The notes under the pieces: generated by a model
What the model saw: the letters and a program-made list of their open reading frames with translations, nothing else
Databases searched by the model: none
Told to the model about the DNA's origin: nothing
Part shown: piece after piece, positions 15,737 through 23,236 of the stretch
How the letters are laid out: the number at the start of each line of letters is the position of its first letter
Position numbering within the stretch: position 1 is the first letter of the stretch
Assembly (NCBI RefSeq): GCF_014873765.1
Contig: NZ_JADBGG010000011.1
Location: 1 to 64,000, forward strand
From: Desulfomicrobium macestii
GTDB lineage: Bacteria > Desulfobacterota > Desulfovibrionia > Desulfovibrionales > Desulfomicrobiaceae
Direction of reading: 5' to 3'
DNA: 64,000 bases
Position numbers and translations under genes: made by a program

Positions 15737-15812
15737 TGGTGCCGGGGGACAGAGTTGAACTGCCGACACGGGGATTTTCAGTCCCCTGCTCTACCGACTG
15801 AGCTACCCCGGC
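15737..15812 (-). tRNA. tRNA-Phe (GAA), copy 2
   Basis: A 76-base tRNA with encoded CCA and anticodon GAA, identical to the copy at 15470-15545. It was presumably produced by the local duplication that also copied the terminator. Confidence 0.97.
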
Positions 15813-15969
15813 AACGTGTGGTGAGAGGTGCTTTTATGCAAAGGCGATGGCGAAGGCAAGAGGGAATTTTGTACTTTCCGAATTTCCTTCGTTTTGTTCA
15901 AACCAACTTCCGGCAGCAGGGCTGCCGGCGTGAAGATTGGTCCGCGCCCCGCAATTAAATTCATCAGGA

Positions 15970-16046
15970 TGGCCCGCCCTGCATGATTCGAACATGCGAC
16001 CAACGGATTCGAAGTCCGGTACTCTATCCAGCTGAGCTAAGGGCGG
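15970..16046 (-). tRNA. tRNA-Arg (TCG)
   Basis: A 77-base tRNA with encoded CCA. Acceptor CCGCCCT pairs with AGGGCGG with G as discriminator. The anticodon loop CTTCGAA gives anticodon TCG, reading CGA (and other CGN by wobble), and the T loop is TTCGAAT. The outermost anticodon-stem pair is a mismatch. A small membrane-protein gene lies nine bases upstream and probably shares the transcript. Confidence 0.93.
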
Positions 16047-16055
16047 AATTGGGGA

Positions 16056-16154
16056 TTAATGGTGATGCTTGTCGGGTCCGTGTTCCTTGTTCAGGGAATA
16101 GACGATAAGGCCGACGCAGCAAAGGCCCAGGGCAAGAATGAGTCCAGAAAACAT
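16056..16154 (-). CDS. 32-residue single-pass membrane microprotein with His-rich end
   Basis: The frame starts at ATG 16154-16152 behind a strong AGAGGAGG ribosome site and ends at TAA 16058-16056. It encodes 32 residues: one hydrophobic helix (residues 1-20, starting MFSGLILALGLCCVGLIVYS), then a charged tail (NKEHGPDK) ending in three histidines. The form resembles small subunits of respiratory or transport complexes, but no specific family was recognised. It is followed after nine bases by tRNA-Arg. The strong ribosome site, clean topology and promoter support coding. Confidence 0.65.
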   Translation of the reverse strand: MFSGLILALGLCCVGLIVYSLNKEHGPDKHHH

Positions 16155-16188
16155 GGGATGCCTCCTCTTGATTATGATCTAGTCCAAA

Positions 16189-16217
16189 AACATAGGCGAG
16201 ATCCTTCTTGACTTCAA
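16189..16217 (-). promoter_or_regulatory. Possible promoter of the microprotein and tRNA-Arg
   Basis: On the minus strand TTGAAG (16217-16212), 17 bases, TATGTT (16194-16189): four of six matches in each box with ideal spacing, 35 bases before the microprotein start. Confidence 0.4.
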
Positions 16218-16337
16218 GTGCTTTTCTTCACAAGTCGGTAGCAGCTTGAGGCGACGGGGTGGCGTTTTGAAGCGGTGGAGAGTATGTGACCCTGATTGCG
16301 GAGAAAACTTTTCAAACAACCGGTTCCGGAGTGTTTT

Positions 16338-17645
16338 ATGAGAATATTGAAATGCGGTTTGTGCATGATTTATTTCTGTTTCTTTTCCCTTCCTGCCTGG
16401 GGCGCGGAGACCTTGACCATGCGGGAAGCCGTGGAGATCGGACTGAAGTCGAATCCTTCGGTTCTGGCCGCGCGCGAGGCGCTTATGGCCTCGGACTATG
16501 CCGTCAAATCGGCCAAGGCGGCTTTTGGGCCATCCTTCAGTACGCAGTATGGCTACACCCGGCTCGACGAACGGCCGCGTTCCTTCGGGGTCAACGCGGG
16601 CACACTGGACAACTGGGAACTTGCCTTCAATGTGCACCAGCCGCTGTTCACCGGATTCAACCTGTTGACGACGCACGAAAGAGCCATCTTGGAGAAGGAG
16701 CAGGTCGCATCGCAGATCGACAATGTCGAGCTGCGGCTGATCGTCGCCATCCAGGACACGTTCCTGCGTTTGCTGCAGGCGCGGGAGAATGTGCGCTCCG
16801 CCGAGGATTCCCTTGTCCGACTGCGGTCACAACTGAAGGTGAACACCGCGTTTTACGAGGTCGGCCTGCGTCCCAAGCTCGACATGTTGCAGGCCCAGGT
16901 GGACGTGGCCACGGCCGAGCAGTTGCTGTTGACCGCAGAAAACAACGAAGCGACCTTGATCGCCCAGCTGAACACGTTGCTCGGCAAGAGTGTGGAGGCG
17001 GATGTAAGCTATGTCGGAGAATTGCGCTATTTTCCCATGCCTTTGACTCTCGAAGAATGCCTGGAGCGCGCGGGCCGGCATCGTCCGGATCTGCGCATTG
17101 CCCGTCAGGCCGTCATGCTGGCGGAAAAGGACAAGGTGCTGGCGGCGGTGCCGTACTATCCGCAGGTGGCCGCCGATTTCAATTACATCCGCCAAGGGGA
17201 GGATCCCCTGGTGCACGGCGGAGACTACCATGCGCCCAGCCAGTGGAACGCACAGGTCGGGATGAAGTGGACCTTTTTCGAATGGGGAAAGACCTATTAC
17301 GGGGAAAAGCAGGCGGAAAAAAATGTGAGCCGGCTGGGTCAGGAGTATCTGAATCTTGAGAATGACGCCTCGTTTGAGGTCAAGAAGAGCTTTTTGCAGA
17401 TTCAGGCCGCTGAAAAACGCATCTCTGCCGCGAGGCAGGGGCTGATCGCCGCCAAGGAGAGCTACCGCATGGCAGTGGCCAGGTACGAAGCTCAGGTGGG
17501 CACCAACACTGACGTGCTCGATGCCCAATCAAAGCAGACGCTCAGCGAAGCCAGCCTGCACGAGGCACTGTCGGATTATGAGCGCTCCGTGGCCGAGCTT
17601 TATGGGGCCATGGGCCAAAGAAATCCGGAGCTTTTGGCTCAGTGA
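16338..17645 (+). CDS. TolC-family outer membrane efflux protein
   Basis: Outer-membrane channel protein of the OEP/TolC type. The 435-residue product has a signal peptide (about 1-23, ending LPAWG-AE), then two OEP repeats rich in long coiled-coil helices (for example the region around LIVAIQDTFLRLLQARENV and the C-terminal QLNTLLG and VLDAQSKQTLSEA segments). TolC partners of type I secretion or RND pumps normally have an adaptor and a pump gene nearby; none is here, so the partner is unknown. The ATG at 16338 follows GGAG at eight bases. The gene ends at a strong terminator shared with the convergent protease gene. Confidence 0.9.
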   Translation: MRILKCGLCMIYFCFFSLPAWGAETLTMREAVEIGLKSNPSVLAAREALMASDYAVKSAKAAFGPSFSTQYGYTRLDERPRSFGVNAGTLDNWELAFNVHQPLFTGFNLLTTHERAILEKEQVASQIDNVELRLIVAIQDTFLRLLQARENVRSAEDSLVRLRSQLKVNTAFYEVGLRPKLDMLQAQVDVATAEQLLLTAENNEATLIAQLNTLLGKSVEADVSYVGELRYFPMPLTLEECLERAGRHRPDLRIARQAVMLAEKDKVLAAVPYYPQVAADFNYIRQGEDPLVHGGDYHAPSQWNAQVGMKWTFFEWGKTYYGEKQAEKNVSRLGQEYLNLENDASFEVKKSFLQIQAAEKRISAARQGLIAAKESYRMAVARYEAQVGTNTDVLDAQSKQTLSEASLHEALSDYERSVAELYGAMGQRNPELLAQ

Positions 17646-17691
17646 GGGAAGTCTGGAGCTCTTTTTAGAATCCAAGGCCAAAATCGAAGAA

Positions 17692-17723
17692 AGCCGGACC
17701 CTTTTCAGGATCCGGCTTTTTTT
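17692..17723 (+). terminator. Terminator after the TolC-family gene
   Basis: AGCCGGA (17692-17698) and TCCGGCT (17711-17717), with inner CC/GG pairs and seven T residues. It overlaps the last five codons of the convergent Lon-like gene, so the stem sequence is also coding on the other strand. Confidence 0.88.
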
Positions 17724-20140
17724 ATGCCTTTTCGCCTGGGCATGGCGCATTTCTTTTCCGCGAGAACCGCAAGCTCGGTCAGCCTTTCGTCCACGGCTGC
17801 GTAGATGGAGTTTTGCGAGAAACGGCCGTCCTTCAGGCGTTCTCCGGCTCTCTTGCCGGTCAGGAACTCCATGGCCTCCTCGATGGTGCTGACGGGATGG
17901 ATATGAAATTGTCGGTCCTTTATGGCCTGCAGCACATTGTCCCGAAGCACCAGGTGTACGATGTTGTCCCTGGGAAGCAGCACTCCCTGCTGGCCGGTGA
18001 GGCCACGTCGCCTGCAGACTTCGAAAAAGCCTTCAACCTTGTGCGTGACCCCGCCCACGGCCATGATGGCCCCCGACTGGGAAATGGCTCCGGTAAAGGC
18101 CAGATCGAGGCGGATCGGCACGTTTGAAAGGGCGGAGAGCAGGGCCGCGAGTTCCGCGCCCGACGCGGAGTCCCCATCGACCTGGGCGTAGCTTTGCTCG
18201 AAGCACAGGCTGCCGGTCAGGACGAGTGGCTTGTTGCGGGCAAACAGGTTCACGAAATAGCTTTTGAGGATCATCATGCCCTTGGTGTGGATCGGGCCGC
18301 CGAGTTCGGCTTCACGTTCCAGGTCCATGATGCCGCCGTGGCCCACACCCACAGTGCAGGATATCTGATGCGGCAGGCCCATGACGTAATCCCCGACCTG
18401 GGTCACGGACAGGCCGTTGGCCACGCCGACTCCCTGCCCTTGGGTGCGGACCTTGATGGATCTGCGATCGTATTCACGCAGGAACTCCTCCTGGTACAGG
18501 TTGGTCCTGTATTCGCGTTCCTCAAGGGCCTGCTTCACGATGACGGCGTCAATGACCCGTTTGTCCTGGGTGATGGCCAGGGCATTGGATTCGATCATGA
18601 TCTCGCGCAAATGCGAAAAATGCAGGGACAGGCGCTCCCGGTCTTCGGCCATGCGGGTAGAGTAATTCACCAATTCCGCGAAGGCGTCCTTCGTGAATCC
18701 ACGCAGGCCGGTTTCGCGTCCGGCGCGATCCAGGGCCTGGGCATACCCGGTGATGGACTCGGGGGTGCGCTCGACGGTGTCCTGAATATGCGCCTTGAGC
18801 TTGAATATCTTCCGGAACCGCTCGTCATGCATGTAGAGCAGTTCGTATGTCTCGTCGTCGCCGATGAGCAGAACCTTGAGGGAGAGCGGAATCGGGTCCG
18901 GACTGATGGTGCGAGTGCGCAGCAAGTCGTAATGATCCGTAGGGTCGTCCAGGCTCGACTGCTTGGTGCGCAGGCAGCGCAGCAGGCCTTCCCAGGCGGC
19001 GGGGTGGTTCAGGAGGTCGTCCACGCGCAAGATGAGGAATCCGCCATTGGCGCGATGCACCGCCCCGGCTTTGATCAGGGAGAAATCGGTGTAGTAGGTG
19101 CCCCATTCCGTTTCACGCTCCACGCAGCCGAGGAGGTTGAAAAAGCCGGGGTTGATTTCCTTGACCACGGGCGCGCCGGTGACTTCGGAATTGTCCACAA
19201 AGAGGTTGACGTCGTAGCGCTGGAAAAAGGAATCCGACAGGCCTTCCCCCTGCTGTTCCGGCCCGGTGCGGGGCTCGCGCTCCTGCCGACCCTGATAGTG
19301 GGGAAGGTTTTCAAGAATGTCTTCCTTGAAGGCATCGAAATATTTCTTGAGCGCCTTGTTCTCGGTGAATTTTTTGTGGATGGGCATAAGCAGACGGTCC
19401 ACGAGGCTTGCGGCATGCTCTTGCGCCAATTGCACCTCCTTGGCCCGGAATTCCTGCTCGCTTTTATTGACCAACCGTGAAAGGTCCGCGATGGTGTTAA
19501 GGACGGCACTGCTCTGGTCCTTGAGAATTTTCTTCTGGGAGGACTCAAGACGTTCGAATTCTTCCGAACTGAGGACCTTGCCGTCCACCAGTGGCGTCAG
19601 TGAAACCGCTCCGGTGTCATCGATGTTCAGACTGAACCCTTTTTTCTGGGCGGCTTCATCCATCCTGTCCATCAGATCGTCCCGCACCAGGGCCAGTTTG
19701 GTGAAGAGCTTGTTCTGGAGCCTGAGGTAGCTGGCCTGCTCGAAATGACGCGGCAGGTCGCGGCGTAGACGTTTGACGACGCGCTGCAGGTTCTCTTTGA
19801 GAACTTTGCCCTGACCGGGCGTCAGGCTGACCAGGAGCGGCTTGTCGGGATTGTCGAAGTTGTTCAGATAGACGAGGTCTGGAGGCGTCGTTCCTTCCTT
19901 GGCCCGGGGGAGAAGAAAGTTCTCGACAAGATATGTCCGTCCAAGTCCCGGTTCTCCGGCGACATAAACATTGTATTCCATGCCCGGAATGGAGAGCCCC
20001 ATTTCCAGGGCCTTGCGGGCTCTGGGCTGGAACAGGCAAACGGCGTTCGTGTTGTCGCGGATATCGTTGCTGCGCAGGATCTTGCGTGGGTCCGGCTCGA
20101 TCTTGAGTTGACGGGCTTTGAGTTCAGGGATGTTTTTCAT
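17705..20140 (-). CDS. Lon-like ATP-dependent protease (LonB family, COG1067)
   Basis: An 811-residue cytosolic AAA+ protease related to archaeal LonB and the YcbZ group. It has an N-terminal AAA region with the P-loop GEPGLGRT (about 62-69), a long coiled insertion (about 200-300) and a Walker B-like GGFLILRVDD. The C-terminal S16 protease domain has the catalytic serine in GDSASGAEL and lysine in THKVEGF. The P-loop has Arg where most AAA proteins have Lys. No membrane segments are apparent, unlike archaeal LonB. It stands alone, convergent with the TolC-family gene; its last codons form part of the shared terminator. Confidence 0.9.
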   Translation of the reverse strand: MKNIPELKARQLKIEPDPRKILRSNDIRDNTNAVCLFQPRARKALEMGLSIPGMEYNVYVAGEPGLGRTYLVENFLLPRAKEGTTPPDLVYLNNFDNPDKPLLVSLTPGQGKVLKENLQRVVKRLRRDLPRHFEQASYLRLQNKLFTKLALVRDDLMDRMDEAAQKKGFSLNIDDTGAVSLTPLVDGKVLSSEEFERLESSQKKILKDQSSAVLNTIADLSRLVNKSEQEFRAKEVQLAQEHAASLVDRLLMPIHKKFTENKALKKYFDAFKEDILENLPHYQGRQEREPRTGPEQQGEGLSDSFFQRYDVNLFVDNSEVTGAPVVKEINPGFFNLLGCVERETEWGTYYTDFSLIKAGAVHRANGGFLILRVDDLLNHPAAWEGLLRCLRTKQSSLDDPTDHYDLLRTRTISPDPIPLSLKVLLIGDDETYELLYMHDERFRKIFKLKAHIQDTVERTPESITGYAQALDRAGRETGLRGFTKDAFAELVNYSTRMAEDRERLSLHFSHLREIMIESNALAITQDKRVIDAVIVKQALEEREYRTNLYQEEFLREYDRRSIKVRTQGQGVGVANGLSVTQVGDYVMGLPHQISCTVGVGHGGIMDLEREAELGGPIHTKGMMILKSYFVNLFARNKPLVLTGSLCFEQSYAQVDGDSASGAELAALLSALSNVPIRLDLAFTGAISQSGAIMAVGGVTHKVEGFFEVCRRRGLTGQQGVLLPRDNIVHLVLRDNVLQAIKDRQFHIHPVSTIEEAMEFLTGKRAGERLKDGRFSQNSIYAAVDERLTELAVLAEKKCAMPRRKGIKKAGS

Positions 20141-20357
20141 TGATTCTCGTGCTGCCGGCTTTTATGCCGGGGTTGTTGATTTCGTGTCCGGGCATAGTGC
20201 GAATAGGTCCTGCTGGCAAGCCAACCTCTTCCGGCGGCAGTGGGTTTAATAATTGATGGATGTGCGCGCAGGGCATGGGTGGAGGGGTTTTAAAATTCAT
20301 CAGGCGAAAAACTTTGGTTGACGCGAAGTTGGGGGGTGTGGTAGCCCCGACTTCGAT

Positions 20358-20375
20358 TTGTGATTTATTGCACGA
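20358..20375. promoter_or_regulatory. Candidate Rex operator upstream of the atp genes
   Basis: TTGTGATTTATTGCACGA matches the Rex consensus TTGTGAA-N4-TTCACAA at 11 of 14 half-site positions. It lies 38 bases before atpZ, the first gene of the atpZ-atpI-atpB-atpE-rex block. The nearby rex gene supports the call. Confidence 0.6.
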
Positions 20376-20412
20376 ACGATCTGGGACAGCAAAAACCCAT
20401 CGAGACGAACAT

Positions 20413-20676
20413 ATGCTCTTTAACAGGAAAAATTCCAAACATTTCGAGTCGCTGGGTATTGCTTCGGTGATGGGGCTTCAGTTGGTATCCGGGGTGGTAG
20501 TGGGCTTTGCCATGGGCTACTATCTCGACAAATATTTCGGAACAAAACCTTGGTTGACGCTGATTTTTTTGGTGTTTGGCATCATCGCCGGATACAGGAA
20601 CATGTTTCGGGAAATGCAGCGTATCCAGAAGAAAGAAGCGGAAGCCGATGCTCGCAACAATGCAGAAGAAGATTGA
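20413..20676 (+). CDS. atpZ: AtpZ/AtpI-like ATP synthase accessory protein
   Basis: An 87-residue membrane protein of the AtpZ family (putative F0F1-ATPase subunit, two transmembrane helices at about 16-36 and 44-64). GxxxG-like glycines and the YYLDKYFGTKPWLT loop are typical. AtpZ is thought to act with AtpI in c-ring assembly or Mg2+/Ca2+ supply. The ATG at 20413 gives the standard N-terminus; an upstream in-frame extension through 20260 has low hydrophobicity and is not conserved-looking. The gene overlaps the next by 29 bases. Confidence 0.85.
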   Translation: MLFNRKNSKHFESLGIASVMGLQLVSGVVVGFAMGYYLDKYFGTKPWLTLIFLVFGIIAGYRNMFREMQRIQKKEAEADARNNAEED

Positions 20677-21064
20677 GCGCGTCCTCTACGCCCGGGGATT
20701 TCACGTCCCGGAGGTGCGCAAGATGGCGTTGCGACAGGTTTACTTTCTGCTTGGAGCCCTGCCGGCGCTGGCTTTTGGCTGGAAAGGCCTGGACCTTGCA
20801 ACCGGTGTGCTGCTTGGAACCCTCAACTTTCTGGCGCTGGCCAAGTTGATTCAGGAATTGGTCTATTTGCAAAAAAGTGCTGTGGTTGTTCAGATTTTCA
20901 GCTTTTACGGACGCCTGATGATAACGGCATTGGCCTTTTATGTGCTGATCGCCCATCTGGGTTCCTCCGGTGTCTGGCTGCTGATGGGATTTTCCACTGT
21001 GCTGATCAATATTTTGCTTTGGGGAATGTCACAATTTTTGGGGAAAACTTCTAAGGAGGCGTAA
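20648..21064 (+). CDS. atpI: ATP synthase subunit I-like membrane protein
   Basis: A protein of about 138 residues with four predicted transmembrane helices (about 25-43, 45-64, 78-98, 104-125), matching the ATP synthase I family found just before atpB. The start is uncertain between ATG 20648 and ATG 20660, both inside the end of atpZ. It probably helps assemble the c-ring. The stop is two bases from atpB. Confidence 0.82.
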   Translation: MLATMQKKIERVLYARGFHVPEVRKMALRQVYFLLGALPALAFGWKGLDLATGVLLGTLNFLALAKLIQELVYLQKSAVVVQIFSFYGRLMITALAFYVLIAHLGSSGVWLLMGFSTVLINILLWGMSQFLGKTSKEA

Positions 21065-21066
21065 AA

Positions 21067-21771
21067 ATGGCAGGGGATTTACATCCAATTTTCTTAGTAG
21101 AGGAAGTAGTAAAAGCCATTGGTCTCGTGGACGCTCATGGTCACAGCTTGATACCGGGCCAAGTCCTCCACGCGTGGGTGGTCATGGGTGTGCTCATCGC
21201 TCTTGGCATATTGGCCACGAAAAAACTCTCCCTTGTTCCTAAAGGGTTGCAGAATTTTTTTGAGCTGCTCATCGAATCATTAGAGAACTTTGTCGTTGCC
21301 AACATGGGCGAAGACGGTCGAAAGGTCTTCCCGGTACTTGCGACCCTGTTTATTTTCATCCTGTTCAGCAACTACGAAGGTCTGGTGCCCGGCCTGGACG
21401 CTCCTACCGCGAACATCAACACCACTCTGGCCATGGCCGTGTTCGTGTTTGTGTACTACCAGTACTGGGGGTTCAAGCTGCATGGATTCCACTACATCCA
21501 TCACTTCACCGGGCCTGTTCCGTGGCTTGCTCCGCTTATCTTTCCCATCGAGGTAATCGGGCATTTCGCACGCATGCTTTCGCTCTCTTTGCGACTTTTC
21601 GGAAACATCAAGGGTGAGGAAATCGTGCTGGTCCTGCTGTTCATGCTGGCCCCGGTCGTATCCACCGTTCCGATTTACTTCCTGTTCATGTTGCTGAAAG
21701 TCATCCAGGCTTTGGTCTTCTTCATGCTGTCCATGCTTTATCTGAAGGGAGCATTCGAAGAGGCGCACTAA
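21067..21771 (+). CDS. atpB: ATP synthase FO subunit a
   Basis: The stator channel of the FO motor. The 234-residue polytopic protein has the essential arginine R176 in SLSLRLFGN and the C-terminal helices that face the c-ring. The motif FSNYEGLVPGLDAPTANINTT, typical of the family, is present. AGGAGG overlaps the preceding stop and gives strong initiation. The F1 genes and subunit b are not adjacent, so the ATP synthase genes are split between at least two loci. Confidence 0.97.
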   Translation: MAGDLHPIFLVEEVVKAIGLVDAHGHSLIPGQVLHAWVVMGVLIALGILATKKLSLVPKGLQNFFELLIESLENFVVANMGEDGRKVFPVLATLFIFILFSNYEGLVPGLDAPTANINTTLAMAVFVFVYYQYWGFKLHGFHYIHHFTGPVPWLAPLIFPIEVIGHFARMLSLSLRLFGNIKGEEIVLVLLFMLAPVVSTVPIYFLFMLLKVIQALVFFMLSMLYLKGAFEEAH

Positions 21772-21831
21772 TTTGGGGGAAATGGTCTTTTCGACCACTA
21801 ATCATTATACGTTTTAGGAGGTTTTTGAATC

Positions 21832-22155
21832 ATGCGTAAAGGTTTTCTGTCCGTACTGGCCACTGTCGCTCTGGTAGCTGTCGCTTCTTCCGCTTTCGCC
21901 GCTGACGCTGCTCCTGAAGTCATCTCCACCATCGCTTGGGCTGCTTCCTTGGGAATGGCCATCGCCGCTGCTGGTTGTGGCATCGCTCAGGGTCTCGCCG
22001 TCAAGGCTGCTTGCGAAGGCACCGCCCGCAACCCCGAAGCTTCCGGCAAAATCACCGTGACCATGCTGATCGGTCTTGCTTTGATCGAATCCCTGGCCAT
22101 CTACGCCTTGGTTGTTAACCTGATCCTGCTGTTCGCCAACCCCTTCGTTGGCTAA
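21832..22155 (+). CDS. atpE: ATP synthase FO subunit c
   Basis: The rotor-ring proteolipid. The 107-residue product is longer than usual because of a signal-peptide-like N-terminus (about 1-23, ending SSAFA-AD). The ring helices follow at about 32-60 and 74-102, joined by the ARNPEA polar loop. The ion-binding glutamate is E86. Q53, S87 and Y91 lie at positions equivalent to sodium ligands of the Ilyobacter tartaricus c-ring, although the threonine of that set is L88 here. AGGAGG precedes the ATG. A G-rich terminator follows directly. Confidence 0.96.
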   Translation: MRKGFLSVLATVALVAVASSAFAADAAPEVISTIAWAASLGMAIAAAGCGIAQGLAVKAACEGTARNPEASGKITVTMLIGLALIESLAIYALVVNLILLFANPFVG

Positions 22156-22165
22156 CTCTGATCGA

Positions 22166-22200
22166 AAAAGGGGGGGAGGCCCAGCCTCCCCCCTTTTTTT
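22166..22200 (+). terminator. Terminator after atpE
   Basis: A run of G residues plus AGGC pairs with GCCTCCCCCC around a tiny loop, followed by seven T residues. It separates the FO genes from rex. Confidence 0.9.
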
Positions 22201-22208
22201 GGCTATTT

Positions 22209-22226
22209 TAATGAAATAGCTCACAA
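22209..22226. promoter_or_regulatory. Candidate Rex operator upstream of rex
   Basis: TAATGAAATAGCTCACAA matches the Rex half-sites TTGTGAA and TTCACAA at 11 of 14 positions. It ends nine bases before the ribosome site of rex, suggesting autoregulation. Confidence 0.5.
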
Positions 22227-22246
22227 AGTTATTGTTTGGAGTCATT

Positions 22247-22891
22247 TTGAAAAGCGCCCACATACCTCGCGCCACAATTCAGCGATTGGCTGTCTACGTA
22301 CAAGTTTTGGAGACGCTCCTTCAAGAGGGCGATTCCGTCATATCTTCCGACGGCCTGGCCCGTGCTTGCGGCGTAAATCCTTCGCAGATTCGAAAAGATT
22401 TGGCATATTTTGGTGAATTCGGCGTGCGAGGCGTTGGATACTATGTTCAGGATTTGCTGACCGCCATCAAACAGTCTCTTGGCATCGACCGGACATGGAA
22501 TGTCGCGTTGGTCGGAGTCGGCAATCTGGGGCGGGCATTGCTCAGGCATGGCATTTTCAGGCGTCGCGGGTTTATTCTCGTGGGAGCCTTTGATTGCGAT
22601 CCCTTCAAGATTGGCGAGGAAGTCGCCGGTCTGGAGGTCGTCTGTTCGCGCAGACTCAAGGAAAAAGTCAGCGAACTCGAGATTGAAATAGGAATCATCA
22701 CGACACCTCCCGAACGAGCGCAGCGTGCCGCCAACTACCTGATTGAAGCGGGTGTGCGGGGCATCGTGAATTTCGCGCCGGCCAGAATCTCGGTTCCGGA
22801 AAATGTTGCCGTTGAATACGTGGACTTCATGCACCATATTTTTTCCGTGGCCTTCAATATTTCGATAAATCAGGCCAAGGGCCTTTCCTAA
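22247..22891 (+). CDS. rex: Redox-sensing transcriptional repressor Rex
   Basis: An NADH/NAD-responsive dimeric repressor. The 214-residue product has an N-terminal winged helix (about 1-80, with VNPSQIRKDLAYFGEFGVRGVGY as the recognition region). The Rossmann domain follows, with GVGNLGRALL (about 92-101) and the C-terminal swapped helix. The likely start is the TTG at 22247, preceded at five bases by TTTGGAG; another TTG at 22232 lacks a ribosome site. Rex-like palindromes precede both this gene and the atp genes, so it may couple FO expression to the NADH/NAD ratio. Confidence 0.96.
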   Translation: MKSAHIPRATIQRLAVYVQVLETLLQEGDSVISSDGLARACGVNPSQIRKDLAYFGEFGVRGVGYYVQDLLTAIKQSLGIDRTWNVALVGVGNLGRALLRHGIFRRRGFILVGAFDCDPFKIGEEVAGLEVVCSRRLKEKVSELEIEIGIITTPPERAQRAANYLIEAGVRGIVNFAPARISVPENVAVEYVDFMHHIFSVAFNISINQAKGLS

Positions 22892-22989
22892 CTCCCTTTT
22901 TTTTCCAATTCAGGTTACGTGAATTTCGGCTTGCCATTCGTCTCCGAGTGGTTTAGTTGTCCTCTCTCTTTTGAAACTGGAGGTTTCCC

Positions 22990-23199
22990 ATGAAGAAAGA
23001 TTTGCATCCCAAGGTTTATGAAACCGCGGTACGTTGTGCCTGCGGATACGAGTTCACTACCAAGTCCACAGTTGGCGCAGAACTCAATGTTGAAATTTGT
23101 TCGCATTGCCATCCCTTTTTCACGGGTGAGCAGCGTTTTATCGATTCTGCCGGTCGTATCGACAGGTTCAGAAAGAAATACGCCAGCCTGGCAAAATAA
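22990..23199 (+). CDS. rpmE: 50S ribosomal protein L31
   Basis: A 69-residue zinc-type (C+) L31 with C16, C18, C37 and C40, located at the bridge between subunits. ACTGGAGG lies just before the ATG. It opens the rpmE-prfA cluster, a common bacterial arrangement. Confidence 0.96.
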   Translation: MKKDLHPKVYETAVRCACGYEFTTKSTVGAELNVEICSHCHPFFTGEQRFIDSAGRIDRFRKKYASLAK

Positions 23200-23236
23200 T
23201 TGTTGAAATTTAGCCGACGTCGAGCACAGCATACAC

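Larger units (their letters stand above)
15432..15812 (-). repeat. Tandem duplication carrying tRNA-Phe plus terminator
   Basis: A unit of about 114 bases occurs at 15432-15545 and again at 15698-15812. The two differ by one inserted T and otherwise agree through the terminator and the whole tRNA. The 152 bases between the copies are not related to either unit. Confidence 0.9.

Noticed and set aside
20124-20438. 104-codon minus-strand frame between the Lon-like gene and atpZ
   Set aside because: It covers the candidate Rex operator and atp promoter region and has no ribosome site or recognisable product.
22862-22912. Possible terminator after rex (AGGCC-AAG-GGCCT followed later by a T-run)
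   Set aside because: The stem is only five pairs and the T-run starts more than ten bases away, so it is too weak to call.
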